From assembly GCF_014805625.2 (NCBI RefSeq), contig NW_023998464.1, forward strand, positions 2,301,560 to 2,365,559: a DNA stretch of 64,000 nucleotides, read 5' to 3'. Numbering within the stretch: the first letter of the stretch is position 1; each line of letters begins with the position of its first letter. The notes below the pieces were generated by a model. That model worked only from the letters and a program-made list of their open reading frames with translations, was not told where the DNA came from and searched no databases. Origin of the DNA: Glossina fuscipes. Taxonomy: Eukaryota; Arthropoda; Insecta; Diptera; Glossinidae. This document shows, piece after piece, positions 25,801 through 40,070 of the stretch. Both the position numbers and the translations under genes were made by a program.

Positions 25801-27800
25801 TGCAGAAATTTTTAGCGCCCGTGAAATTGTTAAACTGCTTTAAATCTAAAGTATAAAGAAGATGAACTTTTTAATCTCAGCAATCAAAAAGCGAATTTCT
25901 TTAATTCTTCTCTTTTCAACCAAACCAAAAGGCGCTCCTACTTTCGTCCAGCATAAACTACATTTAGTTCATGTACTGCGACCTTGACGTAACAGTTGAA
26001 GTTTAGTTGAAAAAAAAAAGTCATTATTCACTTTCATAATATAGAAGCGTACAAAATTGGAATGGAAAAGCAAATAACTTTTCTCTTGCTCTTTCACTCG
26101 TTCCTTTATTCGACTAACGAGCTCAGGAATCTAATTTATTAATTAATTAGGTTGAATTTTTATTTTTCTGAATAAAGATTTTCAGTAATGTATGAATTAA
26201 GATTTCAATTACTTTTAAATACAAATCTCAAGGATTTCTATACAATTTTTTGAAACGTTAGCCGAGTACCGTTTTTATGCCAGCATAATTATTTATTACC
26301 AATGTCAGAAGCACTTGATAGATGGTCGTTCATTAATTTGCTTGGGTAGTAATGATGGCGGTGGTTGGCAGTTTGAAAGAAATATGTACGCATATATATG
26401 TATATATATGTACGCCCCAAACCTCAAGCAGTCATTCCGTTTAAAATGTTATGAACGGTAAATTATGGCATGAGCACGCGAACGTATGTTTGTGTGCACG
26501 TGAATTTAAATCCACATGAGAGCGTATAAAACAAGCACAATCCTGTTCAAGAAAATACGATAATAACGTACAATTTCAACTCCTGTTCACTATCTTCATA
26601 GTCCACAAATAATTACATGTAAATAATTGTGATACAAATTCTCAATTTAAGATATCCTTAGAGAAAAATAAAGGCGAAAGTGAGGAGAGGGAGAGAGAAG
26701 AGAAGAGAGGCCGAATATGATGCTTTGCCATATTTCATGTGTTTGTACTAATTTAGAATGTATTGTGCAACGCACAACTGAAATTTTCTACAAGCCCAGC
26801 CACCTCCTCTCCCAACGTCCCTTATTATATCCTCTTCATTGGAAGCCCCGTTTCTTGCCTCTCTCTTTTCATCTTTCCCTTAGGTAGATTTTAGATTTAT
26901 GTTATATTCATTTCGAATACTAATACCATACGAAGTTGTTGCGGAATTGCGTCACTTCCTTGTGCTAAGCTATTATTTTCTCTCTTAGGGACCAAAATTT
27001 TAAACACATTCAAAACTAAATGATTATATTTATGTACATTAGCTGCCTTTGTGCCTCGTTGTTCCCCTGCAATAATGTGAAACGCAATGCGAAAATTAAT
27101 TTCTATATCGCAATATTTTCTTTGAATTGCTTCTATAATTAGTCAAAGTTTTACATTGACTTGCGATTCCCAATTGGCGTAAGAGATTATTAATAAAAGG
27201 CATCGCTGTAGAGGGCCTTTGCTTCAGACTAATAGGTTTGTGGACATTAGCGAATGAAAAGCATGTGACGTAATAAATTTGAATTATCATAAAAAAAGTT
27301 TTCAAAATATTTTCAAGCAGTAGTAAGCATTGATAGAAAATCAAATTAGCTGTAAATAATCAATACATTCACATACAATTACCATTAATCGTAAAAAACT
27401 CAGCTGAAAACTAATAAGCTACACGGTCGGACAATGCCGGCTTTTACACACACACTATCATTTCGCGTAAATTATCCTTGTTATTAAAAAAAATTTTCTT
27501 ATGGATACAAATTTGTATCCAGACTTGTGACTTAGCATAGTACACTAATATGACAAGTGCCCATATTGGACCAATTTACATAATAAAATATATTACAAAT
27601 TAAACCTTTATAGCCATGTAAACGCTTGCTTGTTGTAATAAGCGCGATTACCAATAGGGTACATCCCCTGGAAGAATGATCAGATTTTGATGGGTGCAGT
27701 TTTAAGAAACTATCGCATAAATGTCGTGGGAGAAAATACTTTGTTTCAAAGAATTTTGCCGATAAATATTAAAAGTCGCGTGACGACAAGGGTTATGCGA
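25801..27800. other. Intronic DNA with no gene recognised
   Basis: AT-rich, with a GA-rich stretch at 26680-26710 and alternating ATGTAC/ATAT sequence near 26385-26415. No coding motif seen. Confidence 0.5.
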
Positions 27801-28558
27801 GGTATGTCCAAAAAGAGAGTTGACTTAAAGTTTCGATTTTCAAATTTTTTTCTTTTTTTTGTTATGTTGTTACACATGTTCCCAATATAGGTTCACATTA
27901 TCAGCTATTTTGCATTTTTAGTTTGTTTTACGTAGATATAAAAGTTAGACGAACCAAGAAATCTGTATTAAATTTTGTGTGGAAAATAAAATTAAGTGCT
28001 CCAACTCACTTAAAATGTTGACTCTGGCATTTGGCGACTGTACTTTGTGCAAAAAAAATATTTATATGTAATAAAAGCTCTTCACAGAAGGCCGAAAAGT
28101 TGTTAGTAACGATATCGGCCTAGCACGACAACAACCGATGGAAACGTTGAAACAATGAAAAAAGTCGTTATGGAGAATCGTCGAGTCACTAATAGCGCTC
28201 ATACCACCCAGTTTTGTCGGATGTTTTGGTATGTTAATGCGTCAGCTCACATGTCATTGCTTCGTAGTAATTTTTAGTCCAAAAACAATACTGTATTCAT
28301 GCCTCAAGCATCGTTGCGACTTTTCTTGTTCCCACAACGGGAATGACCCATGAACGGACGGAGTTTTGTCGCATTAAGAATATAAAAGCCGCCGCCGAAA
28401 GAGCTAAAGGCCATATCAAAAAGCTCATAGAAGAAGTGTTTCAGGAATCGGAAGGTGTGTTACTGGCACAAGTATATTATATCTAAGGGGAATTAACTCG
28501 ACGAAATAAAAATTAGATATTGACAAATAAATAAAAATTTTTCGAAAAAAATAAAAAG
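27801..28558 (+). mobile_element. Internally deleted mariner element
   Basis: The left end reads GGTATGTCCAAAAAGAG, typical of a mariner terminal repeat. The transposase start is recognisable near 27960-28055 (ENKIK, then KMLTLAFGDCT). TDENVETMKKVVMENRR-type sequence, frameshifted, follows at about 28130-28185 and SDVLV at about 28215. The reading then jumps directly to VNASAHMSLLR near 28235, which belongs to the block after the second catalytic Asp. After it come KNNTVFMPQAS and a degraded C-terminus up to TKKLDIDK-like sequence near 28520. About one third of the transposase, including the first catalytic Asp, is absent, and the second Asp position (normally DNA) reads Val. It cannot encode transposase. 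No matching right terminal repeat was found. It belongs to the Tc1/mariner superfamily, with an irritans-like pattern, and is a different lineage from the relic at 5390. Confidence 0.8.
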
Positions 28559-28687
28559 GCACCCAACCACTCACTCTTTGTTCAAAGCATATTAGTGTAC
28601 GCAATTCAGACGAAAAAAGGCGGGTCTATCCCAAGTTGCAAATATCGCAAGCAACACAAACTTAACATGCCTTTAATATAAATGAAA

Positions 28688-28845
28688 AAAAACAAGTAAG
28701 TTCGATTGGGGCTGAATCTCTCATACCCACCACCAGTGAAATCTTTCGTGCCCCATGCTTTATTTATTTTCATAAAGGAGTGAATGGGATATGTCTTTCA
28801 CCTTTTGCTTCACTAAAAGGTAGTTTTAAGAAAAATTAATCAACC
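28688..28845 (+). repeat. Head of dispersed repeat family C (starts ACAAGTAAG)
   Basis: Begins ACAAGTAAGTTCGATTGGGG, then GCTGAATCTCTCATACCCACCACC. The same head occurs in reverse at 46100-46170. Heads of this form are common dispersed repeats in fly genomes. Here it abuts the truncated start of a LINE. Confidence 0.55.
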
Positions 28846-30731
28846 GTATGTTACCTGAGGATCCCTATCATCCATTTGCATTACCTTTCATTACAGACAT
28901 AATAAGCCGTTGCACCATTCGAATATGTCAAATCCAACTTCCTCAAATAAATGCGGTGATTTTAGTGAGACCAATATCTTACAGCTTAAATCTCATCTTT
29001 CACACACTATGCTCGGTCTTTCTGCTGGGAATATTGAAATGCTACTATCATCATTCCATACTGTACTAAGCCTAGCTTTTTCTGCATTCTTTCTGATCAA
29101 GCAGCGTTTCTCTCCACACAAGTGACCGCCATGGTTTAAGAAAATTATTAATTATTATAAAAATAGGAAAAACAAACTCTCCACAAAATTTGAAAAGAAA
29201 GAGGTTCTGCTTATGACTATTTCTCCTACTCTACTGCAAGACATGCCACCACTGTTATTGCAGACACCTTCAGTTGATAAAATCCTCACTGCTTATTAAT
29301 CGTAAATATTGTTATAAGTTTGCCAACTTCAAAAGATAAATCTCTAGATATCGTTCAATGGCTCCGAGTCCTCTGTTGATATTGAACCCTCAAATTTCTT
29401 TCGTGAATATTTCCGTCGAAATGTTACTAATACAAATTCCGATTTGAGTGGAAACTATCCGTATCCGATAACAAACTCGATTTTGATTCCTTTCTTCGCT
29501 ATTTCAGAAACCAACGTTTTACATGGTTTTAGATCTCTAAAATGATTGTTGTGTGCCAGGGCTTGATGGCATTCCTTTATGTATACTTAAATTATGCTCT
29601 GACGAGCTATGTGGTGTTATCCAGCCAGACCTTAATGTACGCGGTCTGTGTTAACCTATTTTCTTCCTTCCTCTTGGAATCGCAATTGTCTCAGCTTCAA
29701 ATTGCCTTAAATAATTTGATTGCATGGTGATCGATAAATTTTGTGAAATTAAATCTAAAAAAATGCAAGAAGCTTTCTTTTTTAAGGAGAAAGACATCGA
29801 ATATTGAACATTTAATCGATTTATACCATTTGGAAAACATAAATTCGTTCATCGATTTTCATTCTGTTCGACGAAAGATTACGTTTTAATTTGCGCACTC
29901 TCTTCAAATAAAGCTAGGTCGGCGCTGGTTTCCATTAAGAGGTGGCCCAACGACCTTAAGGATCCTTACATTACAAAAAGGCTGTACGTACGCTTAGCTA
30001 GACCACTTGAATTGAGATTTGAGTACGCCTTCGTTGTGTGGTCTCCTTTCTATAGGTTTTATGTAGGTTCAATTGAATTCGTTCAAAAGAAATTTTTGCT
30101 GCTTGTCCTTAAGAATTTCGGTTGGGACCGCCATGTCTCTTTGCCTCCTTATGAATACTGACTGCTTCTGTTATCCTTACCATTACTTGAGAAACGTAGA
30201 TTTAATCTCGGTATTTCCTTCTTAATTAAGTTAGTGAATGGTACCACAGATTCGTCCACATTGCTTGGTGACATAGACTTTAAAGTCCCTGATCGCTTCT
30301 GCAGGCAGTTTATCTTCGTTAAGCTTTGTCAATGTGAATACAATTGTGACATGTTTAACCCGTTTAGAGTTGTTTGCAGAACCCTAAATGATGTCTAACC
30401 CTTAAATCAATTGCGGACTCTTTAAGTCTATCAAAACAACGTTGCTTAATACGCGCGAGTTGCCTATGTCGTATTTAAACTAACTTGCTGCCAAACTTTT
30501 GCATGTTTGCGAAAGCGTAGGGTTCACTTGCAACTTGGATGGTATACATGTGCTTTTCCTTTCTTATGTATTTGTGCATGGATTTTTTTTTCTTTACTTC
30601 TCTTTATATGCTTTGTACTAGTTTTTAATAATAATTAGTAAATGGTTTACTTCTAAGAGTCAATTGAATTCGGCTTTTAATTTGTTTTAGCTGAGTTTCA
30701 TGTGTAAGCGAACAAATAATTAAATAAATAA
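28846..30731 (+). mobile_element. 5'-truncated, internally deleted LINE, copy 1 (Jockey-like)
   Basis: Aligns with the longer copy at 46600-49643. It starts inside the endonuclease region (LPEDPYHP, 28850) and runs through the linker and the first reverse-transcriptase block. At about 29615, inside GAGCTATGTGGTGTTAT, it jumps to CCAGCCAGACCTTAATGTA. This removes about 560 bp that hold most of the catalytic palm, and the YADD box itself is mutated (the Asp codons are lost near 29640). The C-terminal region (to about 30480) and 3' UTR follow, ending in a TAAATAAATAA tail near 30731. Many stops and frameshifts interrupt it. Non-LTR retrotransposons copy themselves by target-primed reverse transcription, and 5' truncation plus an A-rich tail is the expected signature. 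Confidence 0.85.
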
Positions 30732-31189
30732 GTGCCGTCCACCATAATCAATTTTGAATTAATGCACTTAGCTTGTAGCATTTTGCTCTCCATGTTCTTT
30801 TATTTGATATCCATATCGCTGGTATTATTAAGAAACGATTAATCGCGGCGTCCACTCCATTGTTTTATGTTTAACGTTTTTTTTGGGCATATAAGCCATC
30901 TTCATTTGAGGAATGTGCAAAGTCATTTTAAACATTTTGTATTGTTTACCTTATGGTGAAGGATAAAATCTCAAAATGGTGAAAAAAATAAAATTTAATC
31001 ATAAAGTAAATGTGGAGAACATCAGCCTTCTTACTTTTATAATTCCTGAGTATCGAGCAAAATGGCCACATATTTTCGTTTGGAGAGACGGAGTTGCATA
31101 CGGTTTACGCCCGACTGCGCTCGTCTGCTCTGACCAATTTAACCTATTTTCAATACCACCCAGCGTGTAAAAACTTCCAATGTTTCTAG

Positions 31190-31440
31190 AAAATTTGAGA
31201 TCGGTATCTTCATTCTTGCGATTAGAAGAGTGCTAACAACACACACTGCACCGACACACAGGCAAACAAACGAGCAGAGATGGCTTAATCAATTCAGAAT
31301 TTCACGCCGTTCAAGAAATACTTACGCTGAAGCTCTCTGAAGCTTCCTTTTGAATATTACATACATTATGAAACAAAACAAAATGAGTATACACCCATCC
31401 ATGCTTCGGTGTTATGTGGTAAGAAATGTGCATGTGAATG
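31190..31440 (-). repeat. Dispersed repeat family B, reverse copy
   Basis: On the - strand it shares with 45826-45960 the sequence ACTCATTT, AAAGGAAGCTTCAG, GCGTGAAATTCTGAAT and ATTAAGCCAT, in that order. No coding capacity recognised. Confidence 0.6.
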
Positions 31441-34400
31441 AAATGTGAGGTAACACCCACATACGTACAATTCAACTCAAAAGCGATAACGAATGGGAAA
31501 AAAGTTTTAATTGTAAGTCTAACAGCAATCGCATAAGAAGTTTTTTATAGAAACGTACTCTGGAAAATTGCATAGAAAGAGATTTATGCGTAAGGAAACA
31601 AAAAGGGGGAATAAAATCAAGTATAAGCAACAACGGGGAGATTTTGCAAATAGCGACCTCTGGGCATTAAGATTCCACACTGTAAGGACTGGAAATGTTA
31701 GATTAGGTTGATGAACCTAACTTTTTCTTGTTGGCATGAGATTTCTAACGGAGTTCGCTTGCCGGTGTATTAGAGGGATTCACTTTATTTTAAGTTTCTG
31801 CTTTTGTACCTCATCCTCAGCTTTATTTAATGTTAGCCACACATAGTTACGTCATAACGGATTATTTACTGTGTTCTTCGATTGTATTTTGTAGTTACAA
31901 CACATTTTGCTTTAGTTCTTGTTAGCACCACATAATAATGTTACTTTCCTCCTCCATGTGGCCTCCATGACTTCATCTTGTCAGATATTGTTACAATTTA
32001 CTACATTTTATATACATATCATCATATAATATTTATTGGAATTATATTTGATCGGATAGTCGATCGTTAAGCTCTTTCGTTTTTCCCTTGTAGCCCGTGC
32101 TGAATTCGCAAAAAGACAACTCCTTATCGCAACAGATAATGCCGATGCCAGCGAATTTCACAATCGCTAAAAAGTCCCATTCGTTGTCAGTCAGCCAATG
32201 TGGGCTTGTTTTCTTAACACTAACTGTATAGCGAAAGTGTTTAAAAGAGATAAGTGTGGGACCACAATTGAGCATTAACTCTGCTTCTCACCACCAGAAA
32301 TGAAAAGTTTGTCAATTTGTGAAATTTAGTTGAGAGAAATTTAATTTTTGTGTATAACAGCAAACAGTCTCTTATTGTATTAAAACTTAAATACATCCTT
32401 TGAATCGAGAAAAATGCTGCGCCTAAAGGCAGACGATGCTTTCATGCGATTGCTATACGGGCGACTTGTTATTTTTTAAACCTCTTGTGGAAAGTAAGAG
32501 TTTTGATCGAATTACCTTTTAAAAACTATTCCAAACGACTTTTGTCACGTGCCGCAACTTGAATAATAGTAGACGCGATTTTGACAAAAAATAATATAAG
32601 TTTAAGCGTACGTCTGTGACAATCTATCGACCATATTATATTTATTTATTTAATTCACAATGGCAATGACTTTTAGGCTTCATCTATATGTTAGTGAAGA
32701 CATTATGTCTGCAAGGAATCGAATCAACTTGATAAACAGATAAAATTATACTTGTATTTGTATGTATATGCAGTTCAATGTACCTTGTGCTCATAGACCA
32801 TGTGCTTATATGCCGCAAAGTTACAAGTGTACATAGTCACACAATTCTCTGTATAGCCCATGTCGTACTTTCTCTGAAAAGCATAACAAACGTTATGTAA
32901 GAATTTAAGTCATAAATACAATTGTAATTATGCATGCACTGCATATAAATATATGTGTTTACTTGTGTTTATATCGCAGAGAAGACCTGCTATAAAAACT
33001 TTCATACGTACGTACGTACGTAGGGCTCTTATTATTGTTATTGTTGTTATTGTTATGCTTTCAATGCGTTTTCCATGGTAGAATAAAGAAGGCAGACAAA
33101 TAAGCGAAAAAAATAAATAAATAAATAAAATAAACCAAAACAAAATAAAACAAAACGGTAATAGGAAAACAAGGAAAAAGCAATATCCTTCTCCTCATTC
33201 TGGCTGTTGTTGTTATGTTGCAGTTGAATGGAAATTATTTTAACACGCTACACTGTCATTTGGAAATAAGTTAAACTTCATTGCGGAAAATGTTTTCAAC
33301 TAACTTCTTCCGTTCTGAAAAGTTTTTCTTCTTCTTTCTTATACAAATATAAAAATGTTAACAGCGACAAGAAGCTTTTCCGCCTTTCCAAAGATTGCAG
33401 TAGCAATAATCCAGCCGAACAACGAACCAACCAACCTGACGATTACAGTTTCATAATAAACGTCAGCAATAATTGCCATAAAAATTACCCTTAAATTTAC
33501 TATTATCCTGCTATCCTCCTCCCGCCAAGCACTCAACTCTTTTTCTATATTCTCTTTAAGACCACGACAAGCTTCAAAAAGTGTACAACATTTTTGTATT
33601 GTGTTCAATGTTGCGTTTACTTCTCCTGCCGCCCTTACTTTTCACAGTGAACTGACATTCAATTCTTCACTAAGTTAAATGCTTAGAATATTACTAGTTG
33701 TTAACCTTCTGTTTATTAGCCTGTTTTTTTTTTTTTTGTTTTTGGTTTTGTTAATTACCCTTGAGTTTCATAAATTTTCTAGAATATTATCAACATGTTT
33801 GCTTGGGTGCACGAGCTTTCGCCCTTTGACAATATTTTCATTAGCGACGACGACACCTCACTCACCGAGACTACCTCGTAACATCATCGCGTATAAGTTT
33901 GTTTCTACAATTTTTAATGAGTTCCCTTGAAAATTCATTTACCACCAACATAATAATAAATTCGTGTTAACGTGTTTAATGAATAAGGAAACACGATATC
34001 AGTTAACTAAAGGAAAGGCCTCTAAATCGGATCCATTAGGTTTTCAACTGATTCTCTATCTGAGAATCTGTGTATTTCGTGAAAAGTCATGTATATCAGA
34101 AAACTCAAATGTATAATCAAAGCTAATTTCGGTGAATAAGGGGAGGATGCTTTCTTACACACAACAGCGAAAAGTTTGTTTTCACTAAAAAAATATATAC
34201 ATTTTCGATCAAGACACCATTGTGAGTGGACTAAAGCAAGTCTATTTGTTTATCCTCCTCTGACTCTAATTACGTTTTAACGGTCACGAAAGTTGAAATA
34301 AAAGTTTGAATAAATCTTTGAAATAAACCTTCGGATAAATCTTTTAGTAACTCGCCGCGTATGCAATCTGAACATGAAGCTGATCCATTCACAACTTCAC

Positions 34401-37060
34401 ATTCATGCCTCCAGTAGACAAAAACTTATAGTTGACAACTTATCACAGACTTAATAAGTGCTAGATGCCATCCAAAAAATCGTCCCAAAATGATTCAGAG
34501 AGGTCAAGTGATATCGCCATCAATGATAAATATTGGATTTTTTCATTAACATCACTGTCCGACATATAGATGATTAGCGGTCGTAAGAGAAGTATGTGCC
34601 GCTGACTTTCCGGGGTGATTGATTTTGATTTAGCATACTATAGGCTTTCTATAGCTTTTGCAAAGGAGCATCATTTGAATCGAATTTACAATAATAGACC
34701 TGAATTGCACCAGAACGTCGCAACGTGAATTAAGACGGGTTCGTCAAAATTGTCAGAGACACAATTAAAAGGAATTTCGTTGATTATCTATTTTTAATAT
34801 GATAATCGCGGCGATTTATCCGCAATCTTGATGATTTGTATGTGTTGTTTTTGGTTTACCTGAGCGATATTTAATGAAACTGCACATGATAAAAAGTTGA
34901 TGAATTAAATAAAAGAGAGTTCTGATCTACCATAATTAGCAACGCAGTCCTCATCGGCCTTTAATAGCTCGTGGATCGCTGTTGATGGTCAATTTGCAAA
35001 TGATATCCGATTCTCCATACTGTCATGAAGACACAACATCGTACAAACGTCAATTTTATGGTCATGAGAGCCCGAAGTACTTACCAAGCTACAAGCAAAA
35101 GTGAAAAATATTTCATTAATTTATTGTTACTTTGTTAAAGTTAATAGTTTTAATTCTGGCTGTGATAACTATATGTATGTCAACTTTTTTAAAATTGAAA
35201 AGAGCAGTTTTTTTGTTGTTGTGTTGTTTGTTTTCACAAGTGCTTGTGTAACTCGATCCATAAAGTTTTCTCAACTTTTAGCTACACGTCGCGATTCGTG
35301 AAGATGAATAGGAATGAAATACTGAGCAATTTTCAGAAGGCTGCTTCCAAATTTACACGAACCGAACAAGTCAATCGAAGTACAAAACAGCTGCAGTAAA
35401 CCAATAACGCTAGCGTGCAGTGACAACTTTTAGTAATTGTGTCAATTTTAATAAGAGGATATTTACACTCTAAGCCCGTAATATAGGCAAAATTTATAAG
35501 TTGTAATAGTTGTAAGCGACGAAATGTGAAAAGTATTGAGAGCGCACTACGAGTCTTACCAGATAAATAGACTGACCATGGCTACTTTCATTTCTTTATT
35601 AACTGTAATCCAAATACCTGTCTTTATAAAGAATCATACTAGGATAGGCTTGGTTCCCAGTATCTTATGAGACTCATGGAAATAATTAAAATATTTTCAC
35701 TTTTGTTTATTTATTTATTTATCCAAACAAGCTATGTATAAACATTACGTAATACACCCAAGCCATATAATCTTTGGAACTCGAATTATATAAAAATAAA
35801 GGTTTAAAAGACGAGAAAAAATGTATTTGTTGATGCATGTTCTGCATAAACCTTAGTTCAGTTCAAAGCTCGCCAAGGATTTATGTTACGGATTCATTAG
35901 CGCATAGTCTATCGCAAGTTTCGTCCATGATTGAATGCTTACGTTTCAAGGAGTGTGCTTCGTTTTTGACTATGTGAATGTTTGTGACTGTGGGCCACAT
36001 CACGATGTAACAGCACACATTATCTGAAAAGTTGAATAACTTCAAAATTACAAATATTTTTTTTTTTTTTTTTGTGTTAATTTAATAATTAAAGTAAACA
36101 AATTTTTTTGCAAATGCAAATTTAAATGAGCCTAAAGCCTACATCCTGGTAAGATTAGCGTTAATAAGCATTCTGAACAATTTTTTAGGTCCTTATATAA
36201 AAAAGAGGTTCAAGTTTTATGGTAGATAGTCAAAGGGTCGGCTTAAAGCCGAAATTCAAATCCCGAGGACAATTGAAGGAAAATTGAAAGAGTGTCGGAT
36301 CGAGCCACATAAATAGAAGGACAAGCCTAGTTTGATTTTCCTATTAATCCTTAAAAGAAGAGTGTGAAGAATTTCTTATCACTTTTCTTCTAGTCGCTAG
36401 CCATGCAAAGTTCTTCCTCTAATTTATTTTGAATGTATTTTATTAAAGTAAATTTGAGTTAAATAAAATTTAGTAAGATATCAACTATTACTATACATAT
36501 TTAAATATCTAGAAATTTGTTTCCTTCTCTTGAAATAGATTTAAACAAATAAAGCAAATAATACTCAACTATGTGAGAAGTAAAACACAACCAAAGTTTT
36601 GTGCAAACAGCAAAGAAAAGCTGTTTGGTCGAATAAGTAACTTATGGTAAAATACTAAAAACAGAAAAAAAGTTTTGAAAATATAATTTTTTAAAAACCA
36701 TGTTACCGAAGAAAATTAAAAGTTATTTATTCATATTTTCTCCGTTACTATTTTCTAAAAGAATAATTAAAAATTGATTAAAAATAATTGGATCACAATT
36801 CACTTGGAAAATTGCACAACAATTCTTGAGATATTATGAACGAATAAGAAAAGAAGTCAAAACTAAACACACCTCCCTTCTTTCGGTAACGTTCAAAACA
36901 TTATAAGAAAATTTTAAATGCATTCTTAAATATCGAAAAAATATTAAATATGGAAGAAATACTTTAAGACATGTACTTGTATATGTAAAAACGCGCTTAT
37001 CAATAAATTCATTCATTTTTGTACCCATCTTGCACAGCATCAAATTCTAAACCGATTTAA
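31441..37060. other. Intronic DNA with no gene recognised
   Basis: AT-rich with a small ACGT tandem run at 33005-33021, TAAA-type repeats at 33112-33130 and a T-run at 36058-36073. Open stretches at 32042-32275 and 33339-33608 on the - strand show no family I recognise. Confidence 0.5.
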
Positions 37061-37640
37061 GTATGGCCGACTGTCTGTTTGAACAATGTCTGCCTCAGGC
37101 AGTCTCCTGGTCGCGAAAACGCAGCAATCGACCTCAAACTTGGCGCAAAGGTTGGAAGTGCCTCCATATAAGTTTATATTGAAATTGACCAAATTGGTGC
37201 AACGATACGATCATTGTGCAACATAGCCTATTTCCTCGCTATTTATAAACCACAACATATACTACGATGCATATTTGCATTTAACTGCTATAGGGCACCG
37301 GTACAGAAATAATTTTCTTGTTTGGTTTTTTTACCACCGACCGACTGATGGGAGTACAATATTTTTTTCGAAAAGTTGGCAACATATCTGAAGGAGGCTT
37401 CAGAGACCCCATAAAGTGTATATTTTCTTGATCAATATCGAATTTGGTATCGATTTGTGTCCGTCTGTCTGTCTATCTCTCTACGTTATGTCTGTTGTCC
37501 TAGCCAATAAATTCAAGCTTTCAGCTTCACATTTGGTAGAGACATTGAAAGTTCTTGCACGCCCATTGGTGTTGAAAATAGATCAAATCGGTCGAAGGAG
37601 CATCCCTAGAGCATCAAGTGAACTAAGAATACCTCTCTTT
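37060..37640 (+). repeat. Dispersed repeat containing a CCGTCTGTCTGTCTATC block
   Basis: Two adjacent repeat-like blocks. One (37060-37240) has GCGAAAACGCAGCAATCGAC and TTGGCGCAAAGGTTGG. The other (37385-37640) has GATTTGTGTCCGTCTGTCTG, then TTGGTGTTGAAAATAGATCAAATCGG. Both have the style of dispersed intergenic repeats of flies, with a CCGTCTGTCTG core followed by an AAATTTGG-type block. Only this one locus is present in the window, so the call rests on familiarity. Confidence 0.4.
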
Positions 37641-40060
37641 TCAAAAGAAAAAGACGGTGTTTGCTTGCTCTTTACTCAAAAACTGCAACAGATAAAATTG
37701 TAAAAATTTGCATGCGTATATTGTATAGATGATCCTATAGTAACTGCACAAAATTGGAAAATGTCGGTCACACTCGCTTAATATTATAAAATGTCGAAAT
37801 TTAGTTTTGTTGTTAAAACGTCTCCAATATGCACAAGGAAGCTTCGAATATAACATAAAATGAGAAGACACAAAAGAAGAAGGCTAATCGAAAGGCAGCC
37901 AGAATTTTTGAACGTGCGAAAAAGCAAGTTACTGACGAAGAGAGTACTAAATTTCCATTTAAAAATTGTTTAAACATCTTATAGGTTGGTACTGAGAGAA
38001 CTCATCTAGGCAGACATAAGGTAAACTTATTCAAGAATCAGTGCAAGTGGAATAATTTTAATATATACTGAATTTTGATTACAGAAGTGCATGCACTTAA
38101 TGGATCGTTTCAAAAATTAGGTATAACACGGTTAGAATGGGAATGCAGTTGAGGAGAATACAGTTAAAACACAGTTATAAATATGGCAGCAATATGGTGA
38201 AAGGTTGAAAGTACAGTAACTGCATACACTATATAACGCAACGCATTCAAAGTTGGAAGTAAATTTGAAAAAGTTTTGCAAGGGATTAGCATACCTAAAT
38301 GCGTCCTTGTACCCAATTTATGTAAATTCATAAATTTAGAAATACACCGACTTTACGGGTAGTCATACATTTTCAATAACAACGAAAAGAATTATTTACT
38401 TAGGATATATTTCAGTATCTTTTCTTACATGGCTATGTCCTAACCTCAAAACTGGTACAATCACATACACTTTTATTTATTTATTTATTTTTTTCTTCAG
38501 CTCGGTTGATATTTCAACTAACATCGAATAGTATATGCATAGACGTACATGCATGTGTTTATGTGGAAATAAATAAAGTTTGAAATGTCATTTTAGAGTT
38601 ATGTGCGCATATATCTGATATTTTCTGAAAAGTCTTGAACGTTAGCAATATATGTAAATGTGAATATGTAGCACTTGTGCTATTTTCTGTTCATCTCTTG
38701 CTTTTGCGTATGCCTTCACAAATTTTCTTTTGCTTCGTGAAGAAATGAATTTTAAGATTTATCTCCATCCCCACATAGACACACACATACATGCACACAT
38801 ACATATACCTATGAATACATATAAATATTTTATAGAAGAATTCTCTAGCAAATACCAGCAAAGCTGTTACCATTTATATGCGCCACATTCAACTCAACAT
38901 TTGTTTACATTCTAGAGTATAATAAAAGCTATCGCATTGTACTGCATTAGTGACACACATCTTAATTTCGAACTTTTCTGCTCTCGCTTTGCAACTTACT
39001 GTGTGATGTCTCAATCCATGCACATATGACTAAAATGTACATTGAAATATTTACTGAAGTGAAGATAGCCTACCAAGCTGGTCGACAGTTTCTTAGGTTT
39101 GTGTCTTTCCTAAAAACCACAAGTGTTTGTCTTTGCTATGTGACAATTTGTACAGTGTAGTAAAAACAGAAAAGCAGCAGCCTTTGTGCGTATAGATATT
39201 AAAAGAGTGCAGTGTACAAACCGTGCTACTGCATACCAGATATTTGGTATATCTTTGAGGACATTCAATAGGTCTCTGGAAAACTTATTTCATTGGCTTA
39301 TCAACGGCCCAGCATAACCAAAACATCAAGTGTGTACTGACCCGCGCATGTACGTAAGATCTTAAATTAATTATAAAAAATTATAGAAAAGTTAAAAAAA
39401 TTTACATTATGATTATTATTATTGTTATTATTTATTTAGAGGAAAAAAATTAACTCTAAAATTAAAGTACGATGAACACCAACAAATAAAACTATTCTAT
39501 GGCTCTATTTATTAAAGAAGAAACAGTAGATGATTTGTCCTAATTCCATGGCGTTCGACAAATTCGTGCAAATATTCTGATTTTCTTAGTGATGTAGTTG
39601 ATGCAGTGAGAGTAACGAGAATGGTAGTGCTGTCCTTTTTTTTTTAATTTTCTTCCTAATGTATCTTTGAAGACAAATCTTTTACATTGCGTTTTACGTA
39701 ATAGACGGCGCCGAAGCCGCGAAATTGTCTACTAGCTCTGCTTGCTCGTTTACAAACAGGCTTAGTATGACTAGGTATCCAAAAAACTCTAATATTGTTT
39801 CTATACTTTGCTAATGGTGTCACAGCTTGAATTAAAGGGATTTCAGACAGTTGTTATGAGGGACAAACTATGGGTTAAGATAGATAAGCCTGCCGAATGT
39901 AGTTTTGCGAGCAAGACTTTTGGCCGGAAGAATAGCACACCATGCCGCTAGGCATCTACTACTGCATAGACAAGCGACAGGTCGTCACTTTTAGAACTGC
40001 CTGTAAAAAAAAGATGCTAAGCATTATTTTGCCAAGGGTGTATTTTCTCCGCAACGAGAT
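37641..40060. other. Intronic DNA with no gene recognised
   Basis: AT-rich with TTTA repeats (38473-38490) and alternating purine-pyrimidine sequence around 38775-38825. No coding motif seen. Confidence 0.5.
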
Positions 40061-40070
40061 CTCATATATA

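Noticed and set aside
36205..36290. tRNA-like stretch with an ATTCAAATCCCGAG block and a GGTCGGCTTAAAGCC hairpin
   Set aside because: The B-box-like sequence is imperfect, I could not form an acceptor stem or cloverleaf and no A-box is convincing. At best it is a relic of a tRNA-derived repeat.
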